A DNA stretch of 64,000 nucleotides, from assembly GCA_022226935.1 (NCBI GenBank), contig CP092081.1, positions 2,530,846 through 2,594,845 of the forward strand. The letters are read 5' to 3'. Within the stretch, counting starts at the first letter, position 1. Each line of letters starts with the position of its first letter. This document shows positions 28,685 to 37,199 of the stretch, piece after piece. Made by a program: the position numbers and the translations under genes. This DNA is from Nitrospira sp. GTDB lineage: Bacteria; Nitrospirota; Nitrospiria; Nitrospirales; Nitrospiraceae. The notes below the pieces were generated by a model. It saw only the letters and a list, made by a program, of their open reading frames with translations. It made no database searches and had not been told where the DNA came from.

Positions 28685-29818
28685 GTGGAGGATTGGAAAC
28701 GCATCCTGGCCCAAAGTGTGGTGAAGCCCAAGGACCTGGCCGAGCGGCTCGGTGTCGATCCAAAGGAAGTCGAAGACATCGTGGGCGACTACCCCATGCG
28801 CATTACGCCGACCGTGCTGGCTACCATCAGGGAAAAGGGTGATGCGATCTGGAAGCAGGTCGTGCCCGATCGCGCCGAAATGGCCGATGCCGATGCGGAG
28901 GATGATCCGCTCGAAGAAGACCTGATGAGCCCCGTGCCGCATCTGGTCCACCGGTATCCGGACCGCGTGCTCTTGATGGTCACCAATCAGTGCCCGATCT
29001 ATTGCCGGTTTTGTACACGGAAGCGACTGGTCGGCAAACCGGGCTTCCTCAAAAAGGGAGAACTCGACCGGGCCATCGCCTATCTGCGCGAACATCAGGA
29101 AGTGCGGGACGTGATCCTGTCCGGCGGTGATCCGCTGTTACTGCCCGATCACCTGTTGGAACGAATCCTCAAATCACTCCGCACCATTCCCCATTTGGAA
29201 TTGATCCGGATCGGCACGCGGGTACCGGGGAGCCTCCCCGAGCGCATCACGCCGAAACTCTGTGAGATCATCAAGAAATATCATCCGTTTTACATGAACC
29301 TGCACTTCAACCATCCGGATGAACTGACGCCGGAGGTGAAGCGCGCCTGCGGCATGCTGGCCGACGCCGGGGTTCCCCTGGGAGCACAGACTGTGTTACT
29401 GAAGGGGGTTAACGACGATCCCGAAGTCATGAAACGGCTGATGCACCAGCTCCTGCTGGCGCGCGTCAAACCCTATTACCTGTATCAGGCGGACCTGACC
29501 AAAGGCACGAATCATTTCCGGACCTCAGTGGAAACAGGGCTGAAGATCATCAAGTCCTTACAAGGTCATACCAGCGGGATGGCGGTTCCTCACTTTGTGA
29601 TCGATGCTCCCGGCGGCGGCGGGAAAATTCCCCTGCTCCCCGGAGACTATCTCGTCAATCTGGATGAAGATGGTGCAGTGCTGAGAAACTACGAAAACAA
29701 TACGTATCACTATCCCCAGCCCGGCTCCCCTCAAGGCCGCGAGTTGCCGATGGTTGGCGCCCACCCTTCTTGGGCCGCTGCCGGCAACGGGTGTGACTCA
29801 GGGGGTGAGCACCTGTGA
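28685..29818 (+). CDS. KamA-family radical SAM aminomutase (lysine 2,3-aminomutase-like)
   Basis: 377 residues. The radical SAM cluster is C103-x3-C107-x2-C110 in NQCPIYCRFCTRKR, and the PLP lysine is in DAPGGGGKIPLLP. Residues that bind the lysine ammonium in lysine 2,3-aminomutase appear conserved: Asp in YLYQADLTKG and Asp in FVIDAPGG. It would interconvert L-lysine and beta-lysine, or modify EF-P if EpmB-like. No ablB acetyltransferase or epmA is present. The GTG at 28685 with GAAAGGA seven bases upstream is the best start (longer frame to 28655). Its stop overlaps the next start (GTGA). Confidence 0.9.
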   Translation: MEDWKRILAQSVVKPKDLAERLGVDPKEVEDIVGDYPMRITPTVLATIREKGDAIWKQVVPDRAEMADADAEDDPLEEDLMSPVPHLVHRYPDRVLLMVTNQCPIYCRFCTRKRLVGKPGFLKKGELDRAIAYLREHQEVRDVILSGGDPLLLPDHLLERILKSLRTIPHLELIRIGTRVPGSLPERITPKLCEIIKKYHPFYMNLHFNHPDELTPEVKRACGMLADAGVPLGAQTVLLKGVNDDPEVMKRLMHQLLLARVKPYYLYQADLTKGTNHFRTSVETGLKIIKSLQGHTSGMAVPHFVIDAPGGGGKIPLLPGDYLVNLDEDGAVLRNYENNTYHYPQPGSPQGRELPMVGAHPSWAAAGNGCDSGGEHL

Positions 29819-30966
29819 AACGTGCCGCTTCCTCGAAGGGAATTCTGCCATACCAGCATATCACTCAACTGATTGCCCGTGGCGCCATCAAGTCGGATGC
29901 CACGATCGAAGACCGCCAGATCCAGCCGGCTAGCCTGGACCTGCGGCTGGGCAAAAAAGCCTATCGTCTGATCAGTAGCTTCTTGCCCGAGTTATCGGCC
30001 ATCAGCAGCCGTCTCAATGTGCTCGACTTTTATCAATCCGATCTCGTCATGTACGAGATGGATCTGACGCAAGGCGCCATTCTGGAGAAGGGGCATGTGT
30101 ATCTGGTGCCGCTCCTGGAGCACCTCGAACTGCCGGCCACGCTCCGCGCCCGTGCCAACCCCAAAAGCACAACAGGCCGCCTGGACGTGTTTACCCGTAT
30201 CGTGACCGACCTCAATGCCGGGTTTGATGAGATCCGGGCCGGCTATACGGGGCCGCTTTATCTGGAAGTGGTCCCCCGATCATTCGCCATCAAAGTACGC
30301 ACCGGTGATTCTCTCAATCAAATCCGGTTCGTGCGCGGAGACGCGACGGTCTCAGATACCGCTCTCCACAAATTGCATGAAACCGATCCCCTGCTGTTCC
30401 GCAACGCCTCCGCTCCGAAACCGCTTCCGCAAAAAGAGTTCCGGACGGAGCGTGGGCTGTTTTTGCGAATCGACCTCACCGGGAGCGCTCACGAAGAAGC
30501 AGTCATCGGGTATCGTGCAAAGAAGAACAGCCATGTGATTGATCTGGCGAAGATCGGTCACTATGCGGCCTTGGATTTCTGGGAACCGTTAAAGAGACAC
30601 CGGCATGACAGCCTGCTATTGGAGCCGGAAGAGTTTTATATCCTGGCGTCCAAGGAGCGAATCCGCGTCCCGGCCGGGTATGCCGCCGAAATGGTGGCCT
30701 ACGAAGCGGCCTGCGGCGAGTTGCGCACGCACTATGCGGGATTCTTCGACCCCGGTTTCGGGTATGGCGACGGGACGATGCGTGGCACGCAGGTCGTGCT
30801 GGAAGTTCGCCCGCACGATGTGCCGTTCCTGATTCATGACGGGCAAACCTTCTTCAAAGTAGTGTATGATCGAATGTTGACGATCCCATCGCAAGTATAT
30901 GGGACGGCGCTCGGCTCGTCATACCAACGACAAGCCCTCACCCTCAGCAAACATTTTAAGGCCTGA
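29815..30966 (+). CDS. 2'-deoxycytidine 5'-triphosphate deaminase (two-domain form)
   Basis: 383 residues made of two copies of the dCTP deaminase/dUTPase fold. The first copy has IQPASLDLRLG, RARANPKSTTGRLDV and NAGFDEIRAGYTGPLYLEV. The second has EFYILASKERIRVPAGYAAEM and the GFFDPGFGYGD with GTQVVLEVRPHDVPFLI pattern. It matches the long (about 370 residues) bacterial form rather than E. coli Dcd (193). The enzyme deaminates dCTP to dUTP for dTTP synthesis. The GTG start overlaps the radical SAM gene stop by four bases, so they are co-translated. The metabolic link between them is not obvious. Confidence 0.9.
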   Translation: MKRAASSKGILPYQHITQLIARGAIKSDATIEDRQIQPASLDLRLGKKAYRLISSFLPELSAISSRLNVLDFYQSDLVMYEMDLTQGAILEKGHVYLVPLLEHLELPATLRARANPKSTTGRLDVFTRIVTDLNAGFDEIRAGYTGPLYLEVVPRSFAIKVRTGDSLNQIRFVRGDATVSDTALHKLHETDPLLFRNASAPKPLPQKEFRTERGLFLRIDLTGSAHEEAVIGYRAKKNSHVIDLAKIGHYAALDFWEPLKRHRHDSLLLEPEEFYILASKERIRVPAGYAAEMVAYEAACGELRTHYAGFFDPGFGYGDGTMRGTQVVLEVRPHDVPFLIHDGQTFFKVVYDRMLTIPSQVYGTALGSSYQRQALTLSKHFKA

Positions 30967-30968
30967 AC

Positions 30969-31376
30969 ATGCCACCTCCCAGCGACCTCCCAGATCCCAC
31001 TACCCGTCCGTCCTGGCCGCCTCCACATCGCCCGGACGACGAAAGCACCTCCGATCGGCAGGCGCACGTCTTCGGGATGATGATCGGCACGGCCTTGATG
31101 TTCATCGGCTTTTTGGACGTGTTTCTCTCCATCAGCGGCGGCTTTGAAATTAACGTCGTCCCGCTCTTGATTTACTTCAGCGGCATCGCCGTCTGGGCTA
31201 ACGCAGTCGTGGAAAATCCGACGGTCCGCTATTCCTTGATGGCAGGATCCGTCCTGATCAGTCTGGCCTTCTTTCATTACGGCGAAGTGTTGTTCTGGCA
31301 TAAGCAGGTGGTCTTCTGGTCCACCGTCGCCATCGTGATGTACTTCATGTTTAAGGACCCCAAACCAACCGCGTGA
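30969..31376 (+). CDS. Small integral membrane protein, unknown
   Basis: 135 residues. The first 35 are polar and proline-rich (PPPSDLPDPTTRPSWPPP) and probably cytosolic. Four hydrophobic helices follow, in hairpin-like pairs: MMIGTALMFIGFLDVFL, VVPLLIYFSGIAVWANAV, YSLMAGSVLISLAFFHYG and VVFWSTVAIVMYFMF. No enzyme motif. It starts two bases after the deaminase stop (AAGG within the preceding codons) and abuts the glycosyltransferase gene directly (TGAATG), so it is part of the same transcript. It may be a partner of the transferases that follow. Confidence 0.7.
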   Translation: MPPPSDLPDPTTRPSWPPPHRPDDESTSDRQAHVFGMMIGTALMFIGFLDVFLSISGGFEINVVPLLIYFSGIAVWANAVVENPTVRYSLMAGSVLISLAFFHYGEVLFWHKQVVFWSTVAIVMYFMFKDPKPTA

Positions 31377-32138
31377 ATGGCCGCGGGCGACCCTCACGCC
31401 GGCGCGTGCTCTCCGGCCCCGATGACCATTGCCGTCATCATGCCGGTGCTGAACGAATCCCGTTGCCTCGCTCACACGATCGCGCATACCCGGACCTTGG
31501 GATTTGATGAGTTACTCATCGTCGACGGCGGCAGTTCCGACGACACCTTCGCCATTGCGCAATCGTCCACCAAGCAATGTGCTACACATCCCTCGCCATT
31601 GCGCGGATCGATGCGTGTATTGAGGGCCCCGCGCGGACGCGCGAGGCAACTCAATACCGGCGCGGCCGCGAGCGCGTGTGATGTCCTGCTCTTTCTGCAT
31701 GCTGACACCCTCCTCCCCCCGAACGCCAGGCAGGCCATCTTGACCGCACTATCCGAGGCCGCCTGCGTCGGCGGGCGCTTCGATGTCCGTTTCGACTCCT
31801 CGCGCCTGCCCGCCCTCGTCATCAGCAGCCTGATGAACGTGCGCTCGCGCTGGAGCGGGATCGCCACTGGTGACCAAGCAATCTTTGTCCGGCGCGCCGT
31901 TTTAGAGAGGATGGGAGGATTTGCCGACATTCCTCTGATGGAAGACATCGAGTTCACGCGGCGGCTCAAACGAGCCGGACAAGTGGCCTGTTTGTCTGAT
32001 CAGGTCGTGACCGCCTTCCGCCGATGGGAGCAGCAGGGCCCTCTTCGCACAATTCTGTTGATGTGGACCCTTCGCTTCCTGTACTGGATCGGGGTCAGCC
32101 CGCATCGGCTTCAACACTTTTACAGCATGGTGAGATGA
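31377..32138 (+). CDS. Family 2 glycosyltransferase (TIGR04283-like)
   Basis: 253 residues, or 238 if the ATG at 31422 is used. A GT-A fold with MTIAVIMPVLNESRCL, LIVDGGSSDDT, the acidic metal site FLHADTLLPPNA, and GDQAIFVRR plus MEDIEFTRRLKRAG. This matches the small family named TIGR04283, often encoded beside DUF2064/TIGR04282 proteins as here. Family names refer to arsenosugar biosynthesis, but that role is not established for most members and no arsenic genes are in view. No membrane helix except a short C-terminal hydrophobic stretch. Confidence 0.82.
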   Translation: MAAGDPHAGACSPAPMTIAVIMPVLNESRCLAHTIAHTRTLGFDELLIVDGGSSDDTFAIAQSSTKQCATHPSPLRGSMRVLRAPRGRARQLNTGAAASACDVLLFLHADTLLPPNARQAILTALSEAACVGGRFDVRFDSSRLPALVISSLMNVRSRWSGIATGDQAIFVRRAVLERMGGFADIPLMEDIEFTRRLKRAGQVACLSDQVVTAFRRWEQQGPLRTILLMWTLRFLYWIGVSPHRLQHFYSMVR

Positions 32139-32142
32139 ATTC

Positions 32143-32895
32143 ATGAGCCCCCAACCCTCGGACCGTAAACAGACGGCATCCGCAGCCTTGGTGATCTTCG
32201 CCAAAGCGCCGGTCCCCGGACAGGTGAAAACCAGACTCTGTCCGGCCTTGACCGAAGACGAAGCCGCCACGCTGCACGGCAGCTTTGTTCTTGATACCCT
32301 CGAACGTACCAAAGCTGCGGCCGGCACCTTCAAGCTCTCGTTCGATCGTGTTCTGGCCTGCGCCCCCTCGAGCACGCATGTGTTTTTCCGCATCATGGAA
32401 GCGCGCCACGGGGTGACCCTCCTCGATCAGGAAGGCGACGATCTCGGCGCGCGCATGCGACACACGTTCGATCAGCTTTTCGCCCGCGGTTACCGACAAA
32501 TCTGCCTGGCGGGAACTGATGTCCCGTCACTGCCGCTCACGCACTATCGCGATGCCTTTGCAGCACTCTCTCGGCATGATCTCGTGCTGGGACCGGCCAA
32601 CGATGGCGGATACTACCTGATCGGCATGACGAGGCCTCACCCGGCCCTTTTTGAGCATATTCCTTGGTCGACGAACCAGGTCCTGACGCTCACTCAGCAG
32701 AAGGCTGCGGCAGAAGGGCTGAAGACTGCCCTCCTGCCTCCATGGAACGACGTGGACACCGTGGAAGATCTTCAAGCCTTGATCGAGGATTGCGTGGCGG
32801 ATAAGAAACGCCCGAAGAAGGAACGCGTCTATTCCACCAGAACAGCAGGAACGCTGGAGTTGCTCGCCAAACGCCTGCGCGAACGCCGGGCGTAG
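32143..32895 (+). CDS. DUF2064 / TIGR04282 nucleotidyltransferase-fold protein
   Basis: 250 residues. The start of the fold is LVIFAKAPVPGQVKTRL, the signature nucleotide loop of DUF2064, followed by LLDQEGDDLGARM, CLAGTDVPSLPLTHY (acidic metal site) and GPANDGGYYLIGM. The C-terminus PWNDVDTVEDLQAL is typical. Proteins of this kind are often paired with TIGR04283 transferases; the pair probably makes a sugar-linked product. It lies four bases after the transferase gene and 10 bases before the SDR gene. Confidence 0.85.
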   Translation: MSPQPSDRKQTASAALVIFAKAPVPGQVKTRLCPALTEDEAATLHGSFVLDTLERTKAAAGTFKLSFDRVLACAPSSTHVFFRIMEARHGVTLLDQEGDDLGARMRHTFDQLFARGYRQICLAGTDVPSLPLTHYRDAFAALSRHDLVLGPANDGGYYLIGMTRPHPALFEHIPWSTNQVLTLTQQKAAAEGLKTALLPPWNDVDTVEDLQALIEDCVADKKRPKKERVYSTRTAGTLELLAKRLRERRA

Positions 32896-32905
32896 AAGGA
32901 GACCT

Positions 32906-33640
32906 ATGCCCAACAATGTCGCCCTCATCACCGGCGGAGCCAAGGGAATCGGCCGCGCCATTGCCCTCGACCTTGCCGCGCAACAGTGGTCCATCGCCAT
33001 CTGTTACCGCACCAGTGCCGCAGCCGCAAAGGAAACCAGCGCCGCCATCGTGGCACGCGGCGGCCAAGCCCTCGCCCTGCCCTGCGACGTGTCCGACCCG
33101 GCAGCGTCCAAGCAATTGGTTGAACAAGTGGAAAGGCAATGGGGCAGGATCGACGCGTTGATCAATGGAGCCGGCCCTTACCATCGGGTGAATCTCTTCG
33201 ACGAAACGACGGCGGGTTGGCGCGAGATGTTCGACGGCAATCTTCACCCGATTTTTTATCTCGGGCAAGCCGTCGCGCCAGGCATGAAAGCGCGGAAGCA
33301 TGGGCGAATCATCAATTTCAGCATGGCCAATGCCGACCAGATGGTCGCCCAGCCGGACGTGACGGGACATTACATTGCCAAAGCCGGGGTCTTGATTTTA
33401 ACTCGTACGCTGGCGAAGCTGCTCGCCCCCTATGGCATCACGGTCAACGCGATTTCACCCGGCTTTATCGATTCAGGCAGTGCGCCACCGGAAGAACTGG
33501 CAGGCGTCGTCAAACGGATCCCGGCCGGATATGTCGGAAGCGTGGATGATACGGTCGCCGCAGTGAGGTACTTATTGAGTGAGGAGGCGCGTTACGTCAA
33601 CGGGGCTAATTTGCATCTCAGCGGAGGATGGGGCATTTAG
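32906..33640 (+). CDS. Short-chain dehydrogenase/reductase (FabG-like)
   Basis: 244 residues. Cofactor loop TGGAKGIGRAIA, NGAG structural motif, catalytic Ser in INFSMAN, YIAKAG supplying Tyr and Lys, and SPGFIDSG. The ending YVNGANLHLSGGWGI is typical of FabG-type reductases that form tetramers. AAGGAG precedes the ATG. It is last in the plus-strand run starting near 26591. Substrate unknown; context suggests reduction of an intermediate of the neighbouring transferases. Convergent with the HAD-UbiA gene, 10 bases away. Confidence 0.88.
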   Translation: MPNNVALITGGAKGIGRAIALDLAAQQWSIAICYRTSAAAAKETSAAIVARGGQALALPCDVSDPAASKQLVEQVERQWGRIDALINGAGPYHRVNLFDETTAGWREMFDGNLHPIFYLGQAVAPGMKARKHGRIINFSMANADQMVAQPDVTGHYIAKAGVLILTRTLAKLLAPYGITVNAISPGFIDSGSAPPEELAGVVKRIPAGYVGSVDDTVAAVRYLLSEEARYVNGANLHLSGGWGI

Positions 33641-33650
33641 TGTGATCGCC

Positions 33651-35087
33651 TTACTTGGCCAAGAAGAGAATGGCGCCAATCATGACTGCCATCACATAAC
33701 TTTTGGGATCTTTCACGGCGAAGACGACCGGGTCATCATCCATTCGATTCCGATAGGCCAGCATCCAGATCCGGCTGATCCAGTACAACATCACCGGGCA
33801 GACCAGCCATAGGACCTCGGCATGGGAATACAGCAGCAACACCTCTTTGCTGCTGATATACAACGCCAAAACCAACACCGCCAGCAAGCCGCTTGCTGTG
33901 CCGATGCTGGAGATATGCTCCAGATCCGTCACCCAGTACCCTCGTCCATGCAGCTCTGTTTCCTCGGTCTGGCTCGTGAGACGCAACTCGGTAAAGCGCT
34001 TGACCAGGGCAAGACTAAGAAAGAGAAACAGCGAAAACGTCAACAACCAATGGGACGGAACCACCTCGGTGGCAGCCCCGCCACCATACACCCGCACGGT
34101 ATAGAGCTGGGCCAGCACAATCACATCCAGCAGCACGAACTGCTTCAAGTAGAATGAATAGGCCGTGGTTAAGACCAGGTATGCTGCCAACACGATTAAA
34201 AACGCGCGAGGGAGCGCGAAGGCCAAGGCCACGCCTGAGACCAGGCAACCCGCAGCCAGGAATAGGCCGAAGGGAATGGACAGGCTGCCGGAGGCAAACG
34301 GCCGATACTTTTTTCGGGGATGCCGGCGATCGGAAGCGAGATCAAGGCAATCATTGATAATGTAGACGGATGATGCGGAAAAACTGAATGACAGGAACGC
34401 CAATGCGGCTTGGATCATCAATGTGCGATTGGTGAGTTGATGGGAGGCGACGACCGGGATGAACACCAACACATTCTTGGCCCATTGATGCACGCGTAAG
34501 GCTTTGGCGACCGGCTTCAGCCACCTCCCCGGTTGACTGAAGACCCGGCTGACGGGTGCAAGCGCTTGCGCACGGTTCGCCAACCCGGCGGACGCACTGA
34601 CGACAATCGCTTCATCGGCTTCGGCCCACACCGGCAAATCCGCGGCAGAATTTCCCGCATACGCAAACCGGCGAGTTCCATAACGTTCGACCAGGAGCGC
34701 CACCTTGCGCGCGCCTTTCAGATTGATCGACGCATCACTTCCGAACACCCGCTCTTCGAACAAGCCAAGATGTGCGGCCACGGCATGAGCAAAACTCACA
34801 TGACTCGCCGTCGCCAACACCAGTTTCCGGCCGGATCGTCTTTCCTCGGTCAGAAACTCGACCAGATCCTGGTCATAGGGCAACGTGGTAGCATCGAGGG
34901 TCACTCGACGGGCAATTTCGTGTTTAAAATGGGCTTTGCCTTTGAGCAACCAGAACGGAAGCAGGAACATCGAGAGCGGATTCTGTTTGAGAAGCGCCAG
35001 GAGTGACTCCCATAACAAGTCGGTCTTGATGAGCGTGCCATCAAGATCGACGCAGAGCGGGCTCTTCGCTGGATAATCCTCACCCAT
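33651..35087 (-). CDS. HAD phosphatase domain fused to UbiA-family prenyltransferase
   Basis: 478 residues. The N-terminal HAD domain (about 10-180) has CVDLDGTLIKTD, a TASH motif and AYAGNSAADLPVW. The C-terminal UbiA domain (about 195-478) has eight or so membrane helices and the signature NDCLDLASDRRHPRKK followed by RPFASG, as in decaprenyl-phosphate phosphoribosyltransferase. Such fusions may make and dephosphorylate a polyprenyl-linked pentose phosphate for cell-envelope arabinose or other glycans. The frame runs to a TTG at 35180; ATG 35087 begins just ahead of the HAD domain and is preferred although no good ribosome-binding site is seen. Confidence 0.85.
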   Translation of the reverse strand: MGEDYPAKSPLCVDLDGTLIKTDLLWESLLALLKQNPLSMFLLPFWLLKGKAHFKHEIARRVTLDATTLPYDQDLVEFLTEERRSGRKLVLATASHVSFAHAVAAHLGLFEERVFGSDASINLKGARKVALLVERYGTRRFAYAGNSAADLPVWAEADEAIVVSASAGLANRAQALAPVSRVFSQPGRWLKPVAKALRVHQWAKNVLVFIPVVASHQLTNRTLMIQAALAFLSFSFSASSVYIINDCLDLASDRRHPRKKYRPFASGSLSIPFGLFLAAGCLVSGVALAFALPRAFLIVLAAYLVLTTAYSFYLKQFVLLDVIVLAQLYTVRVYGGGAATEVVPSHWLLTFSLFLFLSLALVKRFTELRLTSQTEETELHGRGYWVTDLEHISSIGTASGLLAVLVLALYISSKEVLLLYSHAEVLWLVCPVMLYWISRIWMLAYRNRMDDDPVVFAVKDPKSYVMAVMIGAILFLAK

Positions 35088-35253
35088 GAGTGGTAAGGAG
35101 GATTCTATCGGCCAGGAAGCGGTCTCGCAAGAAATTACAGGAAGTCCAGCAGTTCGAGCGCCCTGTCTCTTCGCAGACAAGGCGCCGATGTCGAGAGAGA
35201 ACCGGCGCAGCGACGGCGAGGAGCCGTCACCGTGGCTTATCGGGCTGCACGGT

Positions 35254-35583
35254 CTAAGACTCGGCGCCGAAAGCCTTCTTCAGCAGCGGCATCACTTCGC
35301 CCTTCGCTTCCATCGGGTCCAGGATATCCGTGTCGCCGTAAAACTGCCCGTCGATGAACACCTTCGGCAGAGTCGGCCAATTCGTCAATTTGGTCAAGAC
35401 CTCGCGTTTGGCGGGCTGAGACAAGACATCGATCAGTTCATAGGGATACCCGTACTTCTCGAAAAAATGCATGGTCTCCCGGGTAAACCCGCACATGGGC
35501 ATGGTTTTGGTGCCCTTGCCGTAGATCAAGATTTTGTTGGATTTGATTTCTCGTTGAATTTCTTCTTCAATCGGGTCAGCCAT
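35254..35583 (-). CDS. grxD: Monothiol glutaredoxin (Grx4 family)
   Basis: 109 residues with the CGFT monothiol active site (MCGFTRETMHFF), the glutathione site region TNWPTLPKVFIDGQFYGDTDIL and normal family length. Such proteins bind a bridged 2Fe-2S cluster and transfer or sense it, usually with BolA. AAAGGGGGACC lies just upstream of the ATG. The gene follows bolA by 11 bases on the same strand, the expected partner arrangement. The C-terminus ends LLKKAFGAES. Confidence 0.94.
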   Translation of the reverse strand: MADPIEEEIQREIKSNKILIYGKGTKTMPMCGFTRETMHFFEKYGYPYELIDVLSQPAKREVLTKLTNWPTLPKVFIDGQFYGDTDILDPMEAKGEVMPLLKKAFGAES

Positions 35584-35594
35584 CTGGTCCCCCT

Positions 35595-35840
35595 TTATGG
35601 TTTCACTTCATCCGGTGTCGTGGCCGTAATTTCCAGCGCATGGATACGCCCGTCTTTCATCGGCCCGGCTAATGCCTGATACACCATGCGATGCCGGTCC
35701 AGGAGATTCTTCTCGGCAAATCCCGTAGAGGTCACGCGCACGATCAAATGGTCCTGCGTGCCGGTCTTGTCGATCACGGTGACAGCGGCATCGGGGAACA
35801 CTTGACGGATATAGGTCGTTACGGCTTCGGCGGTAATCAT
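35595..35840 (-). CDS. BolA family protein
   Basis: 81 residues with the BolA signature: FPDAAVTVIDKTGTQDHLIVRV, then LLDRHRMVYQAL and GRIHALEITATTPDE. The conserved His in RHRMV is the residue that can ligate the cluster shared with a monothiol glutaredoxin. Stop and next start are 11 bases apart, so bolA and the glutaredoxin form a two-gene operon in iron-sulfur handling or iron sensing. Nothing clear precedes the ATG as a ribosome-binding site. Confidence 0.93.
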   Translation of the reverse strand: MITAEAVTTYIRQVFPDAAVTVIDKTGTQDHLIVRVTSTGFAEKNLLDRHRMVYQALAGPMKDGRIHALEITATTPDEVKP

Positions 35841-36005
35841 CTGTGCGCAGAATAGCGCATCCGGGAAGCCGAAGGCAATGAGATGTACTGCAAGTCAATG
35901 TGTGGAGGGCCCAGTCGTTGCACGGATGGCAATTTACCCGGCAGCCCGTTACACTACGCCGCGATACTTAGTCCATGTTATGCGCGTAAGCAGAAAGGAG
36001 AACCC

Positions 36006-36368
36006 ATGTCTCAGACGATGTCCCGCCAGCCACGCCCGCTCGTACGAACAACCATGTTCGTGTTGCTCCTTGTGCTCGGAAGCCAAACCACGCTCTCGGT
36101 GAGAACGGCTTCGGCGGCCGGTTCCGGATCGGAAGCCATTCAAGGCCTGGGAAGTTACTTTCTGACCTTACCCTATGGCGGAATCAAGATGGCCGTCGCC
36201 GTACTCGGAGCCGTTGCGGGAGGAATGGGGTTCATTTTTACCGGTGGAGACAAGGCCACCGCCGACAAAATCTGGGGCCCTGCTATAGGCGGGGAATATG
36301 TCGTGACACCGCAACATCTCAGAGGCGAGAAAGACCTTCATTTCTTCGGTAACCCGCCTGCCAAATAG
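36006..36368 (+). CDS. Small exported protein, unknown
   Basis: 120 residues. ATG 36006 has AAAGGAG well placed; the frame is open to 35883 without a ribosome-binding site. A signal peptide (RTTMFVLLLVLGSQTTLSV, probable cleavage after ASA) is followed by a glycine-rich helix (IKMAVAVLGAVAGGMGFIF) and a short soluble end DLHFFGNPPAK. It may be a periplasmic or membrane-inserted component. No homologue recognised and no operon partner: 247 bases upstream of it lie without a real gene on this strand. Confidence 0.65.
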   Translation: MSQTMSRQPRPLVRTTMFVLLLVLGSQTTLSVRTASAAGSGSEAIQGLGSYFLTLPYGGIKMAVAVLGAVAGGMGFIFTGGDKATADKIWGPAIGGEYVVTPQHLRGEKDLHFFGNPPAK

Positions 36369-36481
36369 TGCGTATAGCAGGCGTCCGATCGGATACGCCT
36401 CGCCTTCTTCACTTGTTCAACCGGTCAGCCCCTATCGCCGTGATGGCTCTCAGAGAGTGCCTGCCGGTGGTGCATTTCACT

Positions 36482-36510
36482 AGGGCTGGTGGATCCCAAC
36501 CACCAGCCCT
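36482..36510. terminator. Perfect 11-bp hairpin between genes
   Basis: AGGGCTGGTGG and CCACCAGCCCT form a perfect stem with a 7-nt loop (36482-36492 / 36500-36510). No T tract follows on either strand, so this is a weak or factor-dependent terminator for the small exported gene, or a regulatory hairpin. The whole gap 36369-36650 holds only this and the promoter-like site below. Confidence 0.35.
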
Positions 36511-36575
36511 GCCGTCCTCTCCGCAGAATAACCGGTAACTGCTTGAAATATAGCAATTTTTTCTCATCCCCTTCG

Positions 36576-36591
36576 AGGCACATCTGTTGCT
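36576..36591 (+). promoter_or_regulatory. Possible sigma-54 promoter of the signalling operon
   Basis: GAGGCACATCTGTTGC fits the -24/-12 pattern: GG at 36577-36578 and GC at 36589-36590 are separated by exactly ten bases, with CAC after GG and TT before GC. A start near 36602 would leave a leader of about 50 bases before ATG 36651. Evidence is the pattern only. Confidence 0.4.
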
Positions 36592-36650
36592 GTACCGTAT
36601 GATCAAATGGGTCGCGACATTCCATCTCGTCACACACCAAGGAGGGGATC

Positions 36651-37085
36651 ATGGGAGAATTTAAATCGGGCTTTTTCATGAGTGAAACCGCCTGCAATGG
36701 CCGCGTGCTGGTCGTGGATGACGAACCTGACATTCGCAAAGTCGTCCGCATGACGCTGCAGAAAGCCGGCTACGAGGTCATCGAAGCGGAAAACGGAGAG
36801 AAAGCCATAGAAGCGATCAACACCGGAGAAAACCGGCTGCTACTGGACGTCCTCATTTGTGATATCCGCATGCCGAAGATCAACGGAGTTGAGGCCATTG
36901 CCTATTTCCAGCAGGAATGGCCACGCGTCCCGATTATCGTGCTGACGGGATTTCCCGACACTGACATGGCCACCTCCTTCCTCCGTAGTGGCGTCGTTGA
37001 TTACCTGGTGAAACCGGTGGAGGGGGAAAAACTTCGCACTGCTGTGGCCAGGGCTATGGAGCAACGGGAGCTCGCCCAACTTTAG
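36651..37085 (+). CDS. Single-domain response regulator
   Basis: 144 residues, only a receiver domain: acidic pair in VLVVDDEPDIRK, phospho-acceptor Asp71 in LICDIRMPKI, conserved Thr in IIVLTGFPD and Lys in YLVKPVEG. AAGGAGGGGATC precedes the ATG. Such CheY-like stand-alone receivers relay phosphate to a downstream partner. It is the first gene of a run with two histidine kinases and a heme protein and is the natural target or phosphate sink of those kinases. No output domain is attached. Confidence 0.93.
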   Translation: MGEFKSGFFMSETACNGRVLVVDDEPDIRKVVRMTLQKAGYEVIEAENGEKAIEAINTGENRLLLDVLICDIRMPKINGVEAIAYFQQEWPRVPIIVLTGFPDTDMATSFLRSGVVDYLVKPVEGEKLRTAVARAMEQRELAQL

Positions 37086-37199
37086 CAAGGGCCCCTGCCG
37101 CATCGGTCTTCAGAACTCGCCGTCGGGAAGAGGTGATCACCTCCCCGACGGCGACGCCCTGCACCACAGGGGTTTTTGTCACTCCACCCGGAGCCAGGC

